Numbered from the stretch's first letter, positions 35,376 to 44,035 are shown. The stretch is DNA of 64,000 nucleotides from Bog-473 sp963741995 (GCA_963741995.1 CAVUKI010000010.1:186001-250000); one strand, 5' to 3'. The notes: generated from the sequence alone by a model not told the origin. Numbers and translations are program-made.

Positions 35376-36263
35376 ATGACCCCACCAAAAGAGCCGGTTG
35401 CATTTCTGGGCATCGGCACAATGGGACACGCGATGGCAAGCACCGCCTTGCGCGCCGGAATCCCGACAATCGTCTGGAACCGTGACCCAGGTGCAACCCA
35501 GACTCTCGCGGACGTCGGTGCAGAAGTAGCTGAGTCGCCGGCCGATGCAGCGCGACGTGCCAGCATCGTTGTCACGATGGTCACGGACGCGGACGTCGTC
35601 TTGTCGATCGCCAAGGACCAGGGCATGCTCGCGGCCCTTGCCCCCAACGCCATCTGGGTGCAGATGAGCACGATCGGCGTCGGAGGTATAGAGCGCGTTC
35701 AATCGCTGGTGGGCACTGAGCGTCCAGATGTGACCCTGGTCGACGCGCCCGTTTCGGGCAGCAAGGTACCCGCTGAAAATGGCCAACTTACGATTTTCGC
35801 GTCAGGGCCAGAGGTGGCCCGCTCGCGCCTCGAGCCCCTCTTTGGTGCGCTGGGCCAACGGACGATATGGGTGGGGCCCGTTGGGGCCGGGTCCCGACTG
35901 AAGCTCGTAGCGAATGCGTGGCTCGCGCTGGTGGCGGAAGCGGTCAACACCTCGGTGGCGCTGGCTCGCCGACTGGGGCTGGAGACCGAGACTGTTGTCA
36001 ATGCTCTGGATGGCAATCCGCTGGTATCCCCGTGGCAAGCCGCCAAGCTGGAACGAATTTCCCACGGCGATTTCTCGGTCCAGTTCGCGCTCTCCCTGGC
36101 GCTCAAGGACGTGCATCTCGCCTTGGAAGCGGCCGCAGATGACCGCTTCCGAACGCTCGCCTCTCTGGCGGGCGAGTGGCAAGCGGTCGTCGATCTGGGG
36201 CTGGGCGACCGCGACCTAACGGTTGTTGCGTCGACACTCGAAGAAGGGGCAACTGGGCGGTGA
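35376..36263 (+). CDS. NAD(P)-dependent beta-hydroxyacid dehydrogenase (HIBADH/6PGDH family)
   Basis: 295 residues from ATG 35376 (GAGGGGA upstream). The dinucleotide fold opens VAFLGIGTMGHAMASTALRA. The substrate-binding loop DAPVSGSKVPAENGQLTIF and the catalytic lysine in GAGSRLKLVANAWLAL are intact, and the helical C-terminal domain follows. Members reduce or oxidise 3-hydroxyisobutyrate, tartronate semialdehyde, imines or related substrates; which one is not evident. The longer frame back to 35244 lacks a credible start. It is followed by the broken aldo/keto reductase. Confidence 0.9.
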   Translation: MTPPKEPVAFLGIGTMGHAMASTALRAGIPTIVWNRDPGATQTLADVGAEVAESPADAARRASIVVTMVTDADVVLSIAKDQGMLAALAPNAIWVQMSTIGVGGIERVQSLVGTERPDVTLVDAPVSGSKVPAENGQLTIFASGPEVARSRLEPLFGALGQRTIWVGPVGAGSRLKLVANAWLALVAEAVNTSVALARRLGLETETVVNALDGNPLVSPWQAAKLERISHGDFSVQFALSLALKDVHLALEAAADDRFRTLASLAGEWQAVVDLGLGDRDLTVVASTLEEGATGR

Positions 36264-36423
36264 CCCAATCTGTCGAAGCTGCACATTGCGGTGGACCGTT
36301 GCGCTCGAGGGAAGTGGTTGACAGTGTTGGGCTCGGCCATGTCGCCTGTCGGAAGCTCGAGGGTCGGGAGACCAAGGCGTGTCGAATCGATTCCTCACCA
36401 GCAACTGAATGGAGCACTCGTAA

Positions 36424-36837
36424 GTGACCAACTACGTTCCCGCCGAAGATCGCTACGGGTCCATGACCTATCGCCGCTGTGGGCGCAGCGGCATCCGCTT
36501 GCCTGCCGTATCGCTTGGGCTGTGGCAGAACTTCGGTGACGACCGACCCCTTGACACTCAGCGTGCAATTGTGCGCCGGGCCTTCGACATGGGCATCGTG
36601 CATTTCGACCTGGCCAATAACTACGGGCCCCCTTATGGCAGCGCTGAGAGCACCTTCGCTCGGATCCTCCACGACGACTTCCGCCACCATCGCGACGAGC
36701 TCCTCATCTCTACCAAAGCCGGCTGGGACATGTGGCCTGGACCATATGGCGATCTTGGCTCTCGGAAGTACCTCGTCGCCAGCCTTGACCAGAGCCTGCG
36801 ACGCCTCGGGCTCGACTATGTCGACATCTACTACCAC
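36424..36837 (+). pseudogene. YghZ-type aldo/keto reductase, 5' part, disrupted by IS3
   Basis: 138 codons from GTG 36424, closely resembling the N-terminal 40 percent of YghZ (L-glyceraldehyde 3-phosphate reductase): MTYRRCGRSGIRLPAVSLGL, HFDLANNYGPPYGSAE, LLISTKAGWDMWPGPYGDLG and SRKYLVASLDQSLRRLGLDY. The catalytic Tyr (NNYGPP) and Lys (STKAG) are present. The reading stops at CAC 36835-36837, where IS3 copy 2 begins. Removing the element and one CAC joins it in frame to 38141 onward. Confidence 0.92.
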
Positions 36838-36901
36838 TGGGCTTCTCCGGGTTTGACGGACATCCACTATCAGGTGCACAGCACCAGAAAGGATGCCCAT
36901 C

Positions 36902-37213
36902 ATGGAGACCATGGAGAGGAAGAAGAAGCCCCGTCCCCGCCGGTCGTTCACCCCGGAGTTCAAGGCCGAGATCGTCGAGCACTGCAGACGCGGTGACCGA
37001 TCTATCGGCCAGGTGGCCCGGGACTTCGACCTGACCGAGACGAACGTGCGCAGCTGGGTGAAGCAGGCCGAGATCGATGCCGGTGAGCGGCCCGGACTCA
37101 GCACAGAAGAGCGTGCCGAGCTGGCCCGCCTTCGCCACGAGAACCGCCAGCTGCGCCTCGACAACGAGACGCTCAGGAGAGCAACAAGTTTCTTCGCCCG
37201 GGAGACCCGATGA
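36902..37213 (+). CDS. IS3-family transposase OrfA
   Basis: Same protein as in copy 1: a basic leader, HTH (IGQVARDFDLTETNVRSWVK) and a heptad-like helix. AAAGG lies nine bases before the ATG at 36902; the ATG at 36893 is less well placed. It overlaps OrfB by four bases. Confidence 0.9.
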   Translation: METMERKKKPRPRRSFTPEFKAEIVEHCRRGDRSIGQVARDFDLTETNVRSWVKQAEIDAGERPGLSTEERAELARLRHENRQLRLDNETLRRATSFFARETR

Positions 37214-38100
37214 CGGTGGACCCGTTCATCGAGGCGGAAGAAGCTGCAGGTCACAGCGCCAAGCGCGCCTGTCGCCTGCTCGAGGTCTCCCGGTCCGCCT
37301 ACTGCGAGCGCAAGAAGGCCATCCCCTCGGCCCGCGAGATCAGCGACGCCGAGTTGACCGAGAAGATCAAAGAGGTCCACGACGAGTCCAAGGGCACCTA
37401 CGGATACCTGCGGGTGCGCAAGGCCCTCGCTGACGAGGGCACCGAGGTGGGCAAGTGGCGGGTGCGCCGGCTCATGCGAGCGGCCGGGCTCGAGGGCCGG
37501 GCCAAGAAGCGCTGGCGCACCACGACGGTGCCCGATCCCGAAGCCGAGGCGGCCAAGGACCTCATCCAACGCCACTTCGGACCGTGCACCGAGCTCGATC
37601 GTCGCTATGTCGGCGACATCACGTACATCGCTACGTGGGAAGGGTGGGCCTACCTCGCCACGGTCATCGACCTGGCCAGCCGCAAGGTCGTGGGCTGGGC
37701 CCTGGCCGACCACATGCGCACCGAGCTGGTCGAGGACGCACTCGAGATGGCCTTCGTCCAACGGCGGCCACCCAAAGGCGCCATCTTCCACTCCGACCGC
37801 GGATGTCAGTACACGAGCGGCGACTACGCACAGCTGGCGCGGGCCAACGGCATGGTGCTCTCGGTCGGAATGGCCGGTGAATGCTGGGACAACGCGGTGG
37901 CGGAATCGTTTTTCGCGACCATCAAGCGCGAGCTCATCGACAGGCGTGCATGGCCCACGAGAGCGGGACTTCGCCGCGCCGTGTTCGAGTACATCGAAGG
38001 CTGGTACAACACGCGCCGTCTGCACAGCTCGCTGGGCTACATGAGCCCCGCCAAATACGAAGCACTCATCCACCACAACGCCGACCGTCAGGCGGCATGA
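37210..38100 (+). CDS. IS3-family transposase OrfB, intact CWDNA motif
   Basis: 296 residues. The DDE residues lie in YVGDITYIAT, FHSDRGCQYTS and ECWDNAVAESFF; unlike copy 1 the CWDNA motif is canonical. Two residue differences from copy 1 are visible: E for D at the SAR-ISDAEL site and W for S in ECWDNA. This copy is the likelier active one. The ATG overlaps the OrfA stop. Confidence 0.93.
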   Translation: MTVDPFIEAEEAAGHSAKRACRLLEVSRSAYCERKKAIPSAREISDAELTEKIKEVHDESKGTYGYLRVRKALADEGTEVGKWRVRRLMRAAGLEGRAKKRWRTTTVPDPEAEAAKDLIQRHFGPCTELDRRYVGDITYIATWEGWAYLATVIDLASRKVVGWALADHMRTELVEDALEMAFVQRRPPKGAIFHSDRGCQYTSGDYAQLARANGMVLSVGMAGECWDNAVAESFFATIKRELIDRRAWPTRAGLRRAVFEYIEGWYNTRRLHSSLGYMSPAKYEALIHHNADRQAA

Positions 38101-38140
38101 TCAACACAACCAAGCTGTCCGTCGAACCCGGTCAAGCCCA

Positions 38141-38758
38141 CACCACCACTTCGACCCCGAGACACCCCTTGAAGAATCCCTCGGCGCGCTCCACACTGCA
38201 GTGACGTCCGGCAAGGCCCTCTACGTCGGCATCTCCTCCTACTCGGACCAGCGGACTGCAGAAGCCGTCACGATCCTCCGTCAGCTCGATACCCCATTGC
38301 TCATCCACCAACCGTCGTACTCGATGTTCAACCGCTGGATCGAAGACCGCCTACTTGACGTCCTTGAGGCGCAGGGAGTCGGGTGTATCGCCTTCTCTGT
38401 CTTGGCGCAGGGGCTCCTTACTGACCGATACCTCAATGGGATTCCCCAAGGTTCCAGGGCCTCCCGGGACGGTTCCCTCACCCGTGACATGCTGAACGAT
38501 GACAACATCGCCCGTATCCGGGCCCTGAATGACATCGCTGTGGGGAGAGGCCAGTCACTGGCGCAAATGGCTATTGCCTGAGCTCTACGTGACTCCCGAG
38601 TGACCTCGGTGCTCATCGGTGCCAGCAGCGTCGCTCAGCTCGAGCAAAACGTGAGCGCCCTCGACAACTTGGAGTTCACCTCCGACGAGATCGCTACCAT
38701 TGATCGCTTCGCCGTTGACGCCGGCATTGACTTGTGGCGTACCCCGGCCACTTCCTGA
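38141..38758 (+). pseudogene. YghZ-type aldo/keto reductase, 3' part, with nonsense codon
   Basis: Continues the aldo/keto reductase after IS3 copy 2: HHFDPETPLEESLGAL, GKALYVGISSYSDQ, LLIHQPSYSMFNRW, VGCIAFSVLAQGLLTDRYLN. At 38579-38581 a TGA stands where homologues have Trp (QMAIA-stop-ALRDSRVTSVLIGAS). The frame then continues through the NADPH-binding end to TGA 38756-38758. The gene therefore carries two independent lesions, an insertion and a point nonsense mutation, and is surely dead as a full-length enzyme. Confidence 0.9.
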
Positions 38759-38797
38759 TCCAGAGGCCGTGCGGACGGAGCCCCGCTCGTTCGTTCC

Positions 38798-39013
38798 TCA
38801 AATGGCTTGGACGGCCTTGAGAATGAGGCCTGCCGCGATTCCCGGTTGGGCGATGAAGGCAGCGTGCGATCCTCCACGCACCGACTCGACAGTGGCGTCA
38901 GCCCGCTTGGCCATGAAGCGCTCGCAGTCGGGAGGGATCGCGTTGTCCTGCTCGGACTCCATGTACCACGAGGGCAGGTTCTTCCGACCGTCGACAGTGG
39001 CGAGTGACCTCAC
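38798..39013 (-). pseudogene. Alpha/beta-hydrolase, C-terminal fragment
   Basis: 72 codons matching the end of chloroperoxidase-like alpha/beta hydrolases: PSWYMESEQDNAIPPDCERF, with the acid in SEQDNAI and the catalytic His in RGGSHAAFIAQP, and a last helix GLILKAVQAI. No nucleophile elbow or earlier core is present upstream; 39014-39092 does not continue the fold. A truncated remnant. Confidence 0.7.
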
Positions 39014-39092
39014 GTCTGGGGCCGCGTTACCGCCCCGGCTCTTCAGTCGTGCCGTCCCATCTTCCGAGGTACACCGCCGCCCTTCTACTTCG

Positions 39093-39833
39093 TCAGTTGC
39101 TCAGACGTCCTTTTGGGCTGGCGGCGGCCGACGGCGAGTCCGGTTCGTTCAAAGCCGCCGAGAACAGGTAGCTGGTGGCAACACTGCGGTAGGGACGCCA
39201 CTTCTCGGCGATGGCCAGTACCTCGGCCTGGCTTGGGAGGTGGTCAAGCTCGTAGGCCCGCCGGACGGCCTTGCGCAGAGCGAGGTCGCCTGGGAGGACT
39301 ACGTCCTCCCGCCGAAGGGCGAGGATCAGCGCACCCTGTGCGGTCCATGGGCCGATGCCGGGGATCGTCGTGAGCTCGGCGATGACCTCGTCGTCCGGCA
39401 GTGTGCTCAAGAGCTCGGGATCCAGTCGACCGTCTGAGAGGTGCTCGGCCAGGTCGCGGAGGGTGGCAACTTTTCGCCACGACAGGCCAGCCTGGCGGAG
39501 ACTCACTGGCGGCACCCTGAGCAACTCGCCGGGGGACGGGAGACGGCCACCGAACAGCATCTCGATACGCCCCAGGATACGGCGCGTCGCGGCCACGGAA
39601 AGTTGTTGGCCGGTGACTTGGAACAGCAGGGCTCCGAACAGGTCCATCGCCGGAAGCTCGGCTATCCAGCCTTGTGGGTCGAAAGCCGGCCTGGCGTTGA
39701 TGAGGCGCGCCAGCACCGGATCGGCCTTGCGCAGGTGGGAGCGCACCCGATCAAGTGGCTCCCCACCGTGTGGCCCGGCTGCTTTCAGAGACGGTGGATT
39801 GGCCGATGGCTCGTCGGCTCGATCAGGCACCAT
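39093..39833 (-). CDS. alkA: DNA-3-methyladenine glycosylase II (AlkA-like, HhH-GPD)
   Basis: 246 residues. The enzyme excises alkylated bases in base-excision repair. The helix-hairpin-helix plus catalytic Asp is clear: ELTTIPGIGPWTAQGALILA, then LPGDLALRKAV. The preceding helical region DLFGALLFQVTGQQLSVAAT is also typical of the family. The last 15 residues (SPSAAASPKGRLSN) are polar. Its ATG overlaps the end of the broken SDR gene by 11 bases, suggesting that the two were once one transcription unit. Confidence 0.92.
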   Translation of the reverse strand: MVPDRADEPSANPPSLKAAGPHGGEPLDRVRSHLRKADPVLARLINARPAFDPQGWIAELPAMDLFGALLFQVTGQQLSVAATRRILGRIEMLFGGRLPSPGELLRVPPVSLRQAGLSWRKVATLRDLAEHLSDGRLDPELLSTLPDDEVIAELTTIPGIGPWTAQGALILALRREDVVLPGDLALRKAVRRAYELDHLPSQAEVLAIAEKWRPYRSVATSYLFSAALNEPDSPSAAASPKGRLSN

Positions 39834-40465
39834 ATGCGGGAATTATGGCTCCGCTGATGGGCGCGCCTCCTCACTCACCAGGAAGGCAACCACGTTGGCA
39901 ATCGCTTCGGGAGCGACAGCGTGCGCCAGCACCTCCTTGGGGAAGGTGGCCCGAGCCCGTGCCGTGTCGAGCAACTGGGGAGCGACGCCGTTGACACGTA
40001 TTCCCAGGGGCCGTAGCTCTAGGTCGAGAATCCGGATCAAGTGGACCAGGGAAGCTTTGCTCGCCGAGTAGGCCGCCATGCCGGCCGAGGGTTCGATCCC
40101 AGGCCGGGCCGCGATATGCACAATGACACCCAGGCCGCTTCTCTCCATGTTCGGGGCGACCGCCTGGCTGAGCCAGAGTCCGGAACCAAGATTGACGTCG
40201 GGTTGAAATGCACCGATGGTGTTGACGAGCGCGTCCGGAGGACCCATGTCCCGGACGACCCGTTCGACCATGGGAGCCGCCGCGGTGGGATCGGTGGAAT
40301 CGACCATTTCGCGGGCGATGCCGTTGGGAAGCCCTTCCAAGCCGCGTTCGTTCCGATCGACCGCCACCACGGTCATGCCTCGGCCTGCCAGCGTATGGCT
40401 GTTGCTCGACCGAGCTCGCCAGCAGCGCCGACCACGATTGCCACGCCTCTGCTGCCATTGGTCAT
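39823..40465 (-). pseudogene. Short-chain dehydrogenase/reductase with two frameshifts and an internal deletion
   Basis: The N-terminus (GVAIVVGAAGELGRATAIRW, the TGxxxGxG-type loop) starts at ATG 40465 and runs into a stop at 40373. One base of shift moves to the frame with MTVVAVDRNERGL and continues through LVNTIGAF, the catalytic pattern MAAYSASKASLVHL, and GIRVNGVAPQLL. Between FQPD and VNLGSGLWLSQAV about 15 residues are missing. A second shift near 39860 hides the usual ending (PISGAIIPAYGA). Tyr and Lys of the active site remain, but the gene is broken. Confidence 0.8.
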
Positions 40466-40510
40466 AGCGTGAACCTCGCCTTCCAGATCGCCCCCGAGAC
40501 GGGGGCGATC

Positions 40511-41050
40511 ATGAGAGATCAGATAAGTGCCAACGATTGCTCGGCGAAGCAAGTTATGGTGGAACAAATGGCCACCATCGAGCCACTCTCTCCGAGCGAG
40601 GAAGTCCTCTGGCGCGCCGTGATGCGAATCGTCAAAGTCATCCCGCGACTTCTGGACAGCGACCTGATCAGAGGCGCCGGCCTGACGGCAAGCGAGTACA
40701 CGACGATCATGCATCTCTCCGAAGCTCCCAATCGGGAGTTGCGGATGGCCGACCTGGCCACCGCAACCGATTTGTCGGCGAGCCGAATGACACGCCTGGT
40801 GGATGATCTCCAATCGCGGGGTCTCGTGACGAAGACGGCAAGCTCCTCCGACGCGCGGGGCAACGTGGCGAGGCTCACTGCTCGGGGCATGGCCAAACTG
40901 AAGACGGCATGGCCAGTGCATCTCGAGAGCGTCCACAGCCGCTTTCTTGACTTCATAGATACGGAGGCCCTCGACGGAGTCGCGAGTGCCTTGGCCGAGG
41001 TGGCGGTCCATCTCGAGGACACGTCTGCCGAGCCACGAACGAGGACCTAG
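40511..41050 (+). CDS. MarR-family transcriptional regulator
   Basis: Up to 179 residues. The winged helix is typical: LTASEYTTIMHLSEAPN, ELRMADLATATDLSASRMTR and LVDDLQSRGLVTKTASSSDA. Dimerisation helices flank it. The start is uncertain: ATG 40511, 40556 and 40568 are all in frame; the family usually begins close to 40568. It is divergent from the broken SDR gene across a short spacer, the classic arrangement of a MarR repressor and its target. With the target dead, its role may be lost or taken over by other genes. Confidence 0.88.
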   Translation: MRDQISANDCSAKQVMVEQMATIEPLSPSEEVLWRAVMRIVKVIPRLLDSDLIRGAGLTASEYTTIMHLSEAPNRELRMADLATATDLSASRMTRLVDDLQSRGLVTKTASSSDARGNVARLTARGMAKLKTAWPVHLESVHSRFLDFIDTEALDGVASALAEVAVHLEDTSAEPRTRT

Positions 41051-41123
41051 CGCCTCGCCTTTCCCTCCGGGAGAACCCGGACAGCCAGGCGCAAGGGGAA
41101 GCAGGATCGATCGACGCAACTGG

Positions 41124-41330
41124 TCAGAGCCCTTTGCTGAGTCGAGAGGTGAGCACGATGTCCACCACATCCGCAACGGTGTCTGTCCGCGCCCAGTCGC
41201 GTTGCAGTTCGCAGGCTAGCCCTATCCAAATGACGGTTACCTGGGGGCTCCCGTCGGGGTTGATGGTGCTCAGGTGAGCCATTGGTCCAGACTCGATCAG
41301 CTCGCGAAGTTCAGGGGGTAGTGCTGGCAT
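41124..41330 (-). pseudogene. PPOX-class F420/flavin enzyme, N-terminal fragment
   Basis: The reading MPALPPELRELIESGPMAHL followed by STINPDGSPQVTVIWIGLA is the conserved start of pyridoxamine-oxidase-like, F420-dependent enzymes. After about 40 codons (near 41215) similarity stops and the frame ends in unrelated sequence at 41124. The rest of the split barrel is absent. It lies just downstream of the SnoaL gene in the same direction. Confidence 0.65.
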
Positions 41331-41334
41331 GGTC

Positions 41335-41754
41335 CTAGCGAAGTGAGTCGCCGGACTCTGCGGGAGATCGGCCGGCTTTCCAGACGGTGTGAGGAGCGAA
41401 CCGCTCGAAGCGCCACCCTTGGCTTGTGTGAACGGCATCAGCGTCCAAGAGGTTGGCGGCGATCAGTGGGTCGGGTGGGTCCTCGCCGGGGTGCACGTGG
41501 ATCGCCATCAGTCGGGCGGTCAGATGGGCGTGCTCGCCATCGAGCTCGACCTGATGGTTGGTGCTGAAGTGCAAGGTGCGCTGCCAGCGCGCCATGACCA
41601 TGCGGTGTGCGGCTGCGACCTCCCCGATGCCTCGGAGCAGCGCGATCTCGTGCTCCAGGCGCACGTCCTCGGTGAACAAGGAGCGGGCCCAGTCTTCGTC
41701 GAAACTGCTTGGCTCGTCGAGCGTGGTGACGTAACGGTCGACAAGCGCCACCAC
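41335..41754 (-). CDS. SnoaL-like (NTF2 fold) protein
   Basis: About 139 residues of a small alpha+beta barrel: VVALVDRYVTTLDEPSS, LFTEDVRLEHEIALLRG, then HFSTNHQVELDGEHAHLTAR. The frame continues upstream without a stop (DLRELIERERVV), and homologues usually include that helix, so the true start may lie about 20 codons before GTG 41754, where no ATG is available. Members are isomerases, cyclases or ketosteroid-isomerase-like; function unknown. Divergent from the broken TetR gene with its operators. Confidence 0.72.
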   Translation of the reverse strand: MVALVDRYVTTLDEPSSFDEDWARSLFTEDVRLEHEIALLRGIGEVAAAHRMVMARWQRTLHFSTNHQVELDGEHAHLTARLMAIHVHPGEDPPDPLIAANLLDADAVHTSQGWRFERFAPHTVWKAGRSPAESGDSLR

Positions 41755-41845
41755 CCGCTCACGCTCGATCAGTTCTCGAAGGTCTCGCTGGCCTGTCTGT
41801 TCGCTCTGCAGTCCCTCTCTGGGGGTCGTGGGCTATCTTTGATGG

Positions 41846-41894
41846 AAACGGAACGAAGACCCCGTTTACACTATACGGAACGCACGCCCCGTTT
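41846..41894. promoter_or_regulatory. Tandem palindromic operator in SnoaL/tetR intergenic region
   Basis: Two 22-base units, 27 bases apart start to start: the first has arms AAACGG (41846) and CCGTTT (to 41867), the second ATACGG (41873) and CCGTTT (to 41894), with the shared core GGAACG near each left arm. TACACTATA between them could be a -10 region. The position, 24 bases before the TetR start codon, is that of an autoregulatory TetR operator. Confidence 0.65.
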
Positions 41895-41917
41895 GCTGGG
41901 GCAAGGAGATCTGTCTG

Positions 41918-42558
41918 ATGCCTCGACCCGACACCCCCGTGTCCGGCGCCGGGCTTACGGCCGTCGACGGCTGCGAGACTCGCCCGCTGCGTGCCGACGC
42001 GTGGCGTAATCGAGACCGCGTGCTCGAGGCCGCCCGTGCCGCTTTCGGCGCCGAAGGCTCGGACGTGTCGCTCGATGAGATCGCCCGTCGCGCTCGGCGT
42101 TGGTGCAGGGACGGTGTACCGGCATTTCCCTACCAAAGAAGCCTTGTTCGAGGCTGTGGTGCTGGATCGAATACGAGAGTTAGTGGAGGAGGCTCGCGCC
42201 CTATCGGACGATCCGGATCCCGGCCGTGCGTTCTCATCCTTCGTCGAGGGCTTGGCACGTGACGGCGCGCGAAAGAGGGACCTTGTAGAAGCGCTTGCCC
42301 ACGACGGAATCCGCCTGCAGCTCGGAGAGGCGCCGATCGTCCGAGCACTCACTGATGTCCTGGCCGAGCTCTTGCGCCGTGCCCAGCGCGCTGGCGCCGT
42401 GCGAAGCGACATCAGCGTCGAGGACCTGGTGGCTCTTTTGACAGGGGCCGCCTATGCGATTTGCCACTCACGAGCGGATGACGAGCGTACCGGTCGACTT
42501 CTTGCGGTCTTGTTCGACGGTCTCCGGGCTGACGGTCGGGAATCGCATGGAGCCCTCG
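41918..42558 (+). pseudogene. TetR-family regulator with frameshift in the DNA-binding domain
   Basis: Starts at ATG 41918 with AAGGAG upstream. The first frame gives RADAWRNRDRVLEAARAAFG and SDVSLDEIARRA. One base near 42090 shifts the continuation (GVGAGTVYRHFPTKEALFEA) into the next frame, where the ligand-binding half is complete to LLAVLFDGLRADG. The break falls inside the helix-turn-helix, so no functional repressor is expected unless the extra base is a sequencing error. The 3' end runs straight into the dispersed repeat. Confidence 0.85.
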
Positions 42559-42608
42559 GAAAATGTCCCGAAGATTGCCCGACGGTCCGTGCGATCCCAC
42601 AAAATCCC
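42559..42608 (+). repeat. Dispersed repeat, copy 2 (no intron)
   Basis: About 50 bases matching 3142-3192. The palindrome is imperfect here (GTGCGATCCCAC), and no intron follows AAAATCCC. It begins exactly where the TetR similarity ends. Confidence 0.72.
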
Positions 42609-42679
42609 ACGCAGCCGGATTGCACTGTCGGATTTCTGTTCCCTGGTCGCGGACACGGCTCGGAGAGAGCGATCCTCGG

Positions 42680-44035
42680 TCAGACCTTGGATACTGCTGA
42701 TGGCGGCGGGATCGTACCGGCTCCAGTGGTCAGGCACCCTGCCTTGAGCGAAGGATTCGGGGCCGCCGGCAGTTTTGGTGGTTTCAGGAACGCCGGCTTC
42801 TCGTGGAAGTCCAGCATGTCGAACAAGCTGTTGGCATTGGCATCACGTCGCGTGAGGGCAGGAAGGTTCCACTTCTCCTCGACGGTCTTGAGAATGGACG
42901 TGTGGTCGTAGATCGTGTGGGACACGTAGTTCTTCTTGGAGAACGGGCTGACGACGGCGCAGGGAACCCGGAATCCGTACCGGTCGAACCCCCCGGGAGG
43001 GTCGCCGGCCACCAACGCCGGCGGTACATCATCAGGGGGTATGGCGGCCGGCGGGGGCACGTGGTCGTAATAGCCCCCATGCTCGTCGTAGGTCCAGATC
43101 AGCATCGTCGTGGGCCAATTCGGGCTCGACAGCACCGCATTGACCACTTTGCTCACAAACTGATCGCCGAACTGAACGTCCTGTGGATTTTCCTCAGACT
43201 GCTCGTCGTAATTTGGCTCCACCAGGCTGAATGCGGGCAGGTTCCCTGCTGCTGCATCGACGTAGAACTGGTCGATGGGGGTCACGCCCTTTCGGAGCGA
43301 CGGGTCAGAGAGCAGTGGGAGGAAGACGCCGAGCGTCGGCAGGTTCGAGTAGTAGTCCTTCCAGCTGATGCCGTGCTTGTTCAGCTGCTGGAAGATGACA
43401 CCATTTGGCGGCAGCTCCGACGGGAACGTGTCGTTGATGAGGCCGAGGGAGGTCCCCGCGATGAGGTAGCGGCGATTCGGGTCGGTTTGCGCCATGGCCG
43501 AGCAGAAGTAGCGATCGGCGATTGGAAATGTGCTGGCCATGCCACAGCTGAACGGAAGGTCGTCCTTGGTGAAGTAGCCCATCGCCTCCGGTGTGGTGCT
43601 GGTCACGAAACCCTGGCAGGTACCCCCGTCATACGCTTCGTGCGCCACCTTCCAGTCATTACCTACGCCGTCGGTCTGACATTCCGTCGGCATGTGAAAG
43701 GCATGGATGTAGTTGCCCTGACCGTCAGGGTTCTTGGCCGTCGGTTGACCAGTGGACCCGAGGGTGAACCCGTCGCCCCTGCCGATGAGACCAAGGATGT
43801 TGTCAAACGAATGGTTCTCCATCATCAAGACGATGATGTGGTCGATCTCAGGCACTTGATCGGTGCCGGGAGGAAGTCTGGGGTAGGGCAGCGATCCGGC
43901 TTGGAGGACGCTCTTGCGCTCGTGGAGGGTTGTGGCGCCCGCACTTGAGGGAGAGAACCATCGTCCGCCCGGTCCCAACATCAATGATGCTCCGGCCAAT
44001 CCACTGCCGAGGAATTGCCGTCGGTTCAGCTTCAC
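42680..44035 (-). CDS. Tat-exported phospholipase C/acid phosphatase-like phosphoesterase
   Basis: 451 residues from GTG 44035. A twin-arginine signal opens the protein (KLNRRQFLGSGLAGASLML). The phosphoesterase domain starts IDHIIVLMMENHSFDNILGL, carrying the nucleophile and first metal ligands, and includes NLPAFSLVEPNYDEQSEENP and WTYDEHGGYYDHVPPP, which hold later ligands. VPCAVVSPFSKKNYV and DHTSILKTVEEKWNLP are also conserved. Such enzymes hydrolyse phosphatidylcholine or other phosphoesters outside the cell. The frame extends upstream to 44104, but the GTG gives a proper Tat peptide. Confidence 0.93.
   Translation of the reverse strand: MKLNRRQFLGSGLAGASLMLGPGGRWFSPSSAGATTLHERKSVLQAGSLPYPRLPPGTDQVPEIDHIIVLMMENHSFDNILGLIGRGDGFTLGSTGQPTAKNPDGQGNYIHAFHMPTECQTDGVGNDWKVAHEAYDGGTCQGFVTSTTPEAMGYFTKDDLPFSCGMASTFPIADRYFCSAMAQTDPNRRYLIAGTSLGLINDTFPSELPPNGVIFQQLNKHGISWKDYYSNLPTLGVFLPLLSDPSLRKGVTPIDQFYVDAAAGNLPAFSLVEPNYDEQSEENPQDVQFGDQFVSKVVNAVLSSPNWPTTMLIWTYDEHGGYYDHVPPPAAIPPDDVPPALVAGDPPGGFDRYGFRVPCAVVSPFSKKNYVSHTIYDHTSILKTVEEKWNLPALTRRDANANSLFDMLDFHEKPAFLKPPKLPAAPNPSLKAGCLTTGAGTIPPPSAVSKV

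Larger units (their letters stand above)
36838..38140 (+). mobile_element. IS3-family insertion sequence, copy 2
   Basis: 1303 bases with inverted ends starting TGGGCTTCTCC on the left and TGGGCTTGACC (complement of the right end). It is flanked by CAC at 36835-36837 and 38141-38143, a clean three-base target duplication. Nearly identical to copy 1 but inverted relative to it. It carries OrfA and OrfB and splits an aldo/keto reductase gene. Confidence 0.95.

Noticed and set aside
15469..38581. TGA read as Trp (recoded genetic code), suggested by TGA in place of Trp in SnoaL and the aldo/keto reductase
   Set aside because: Intact genes use TGG for Trp and TGA as stop, and the FAD-oxidase TGA replaces Gly; independent nonsense mutations in decaying genes are simpler.
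42803..43948. 381-codon frame opposite the phosphoesterase
   Set aside because: No recognisable domain; the minus-strand gene with Tat signal and MMENHSFDN motif explains the sequence.
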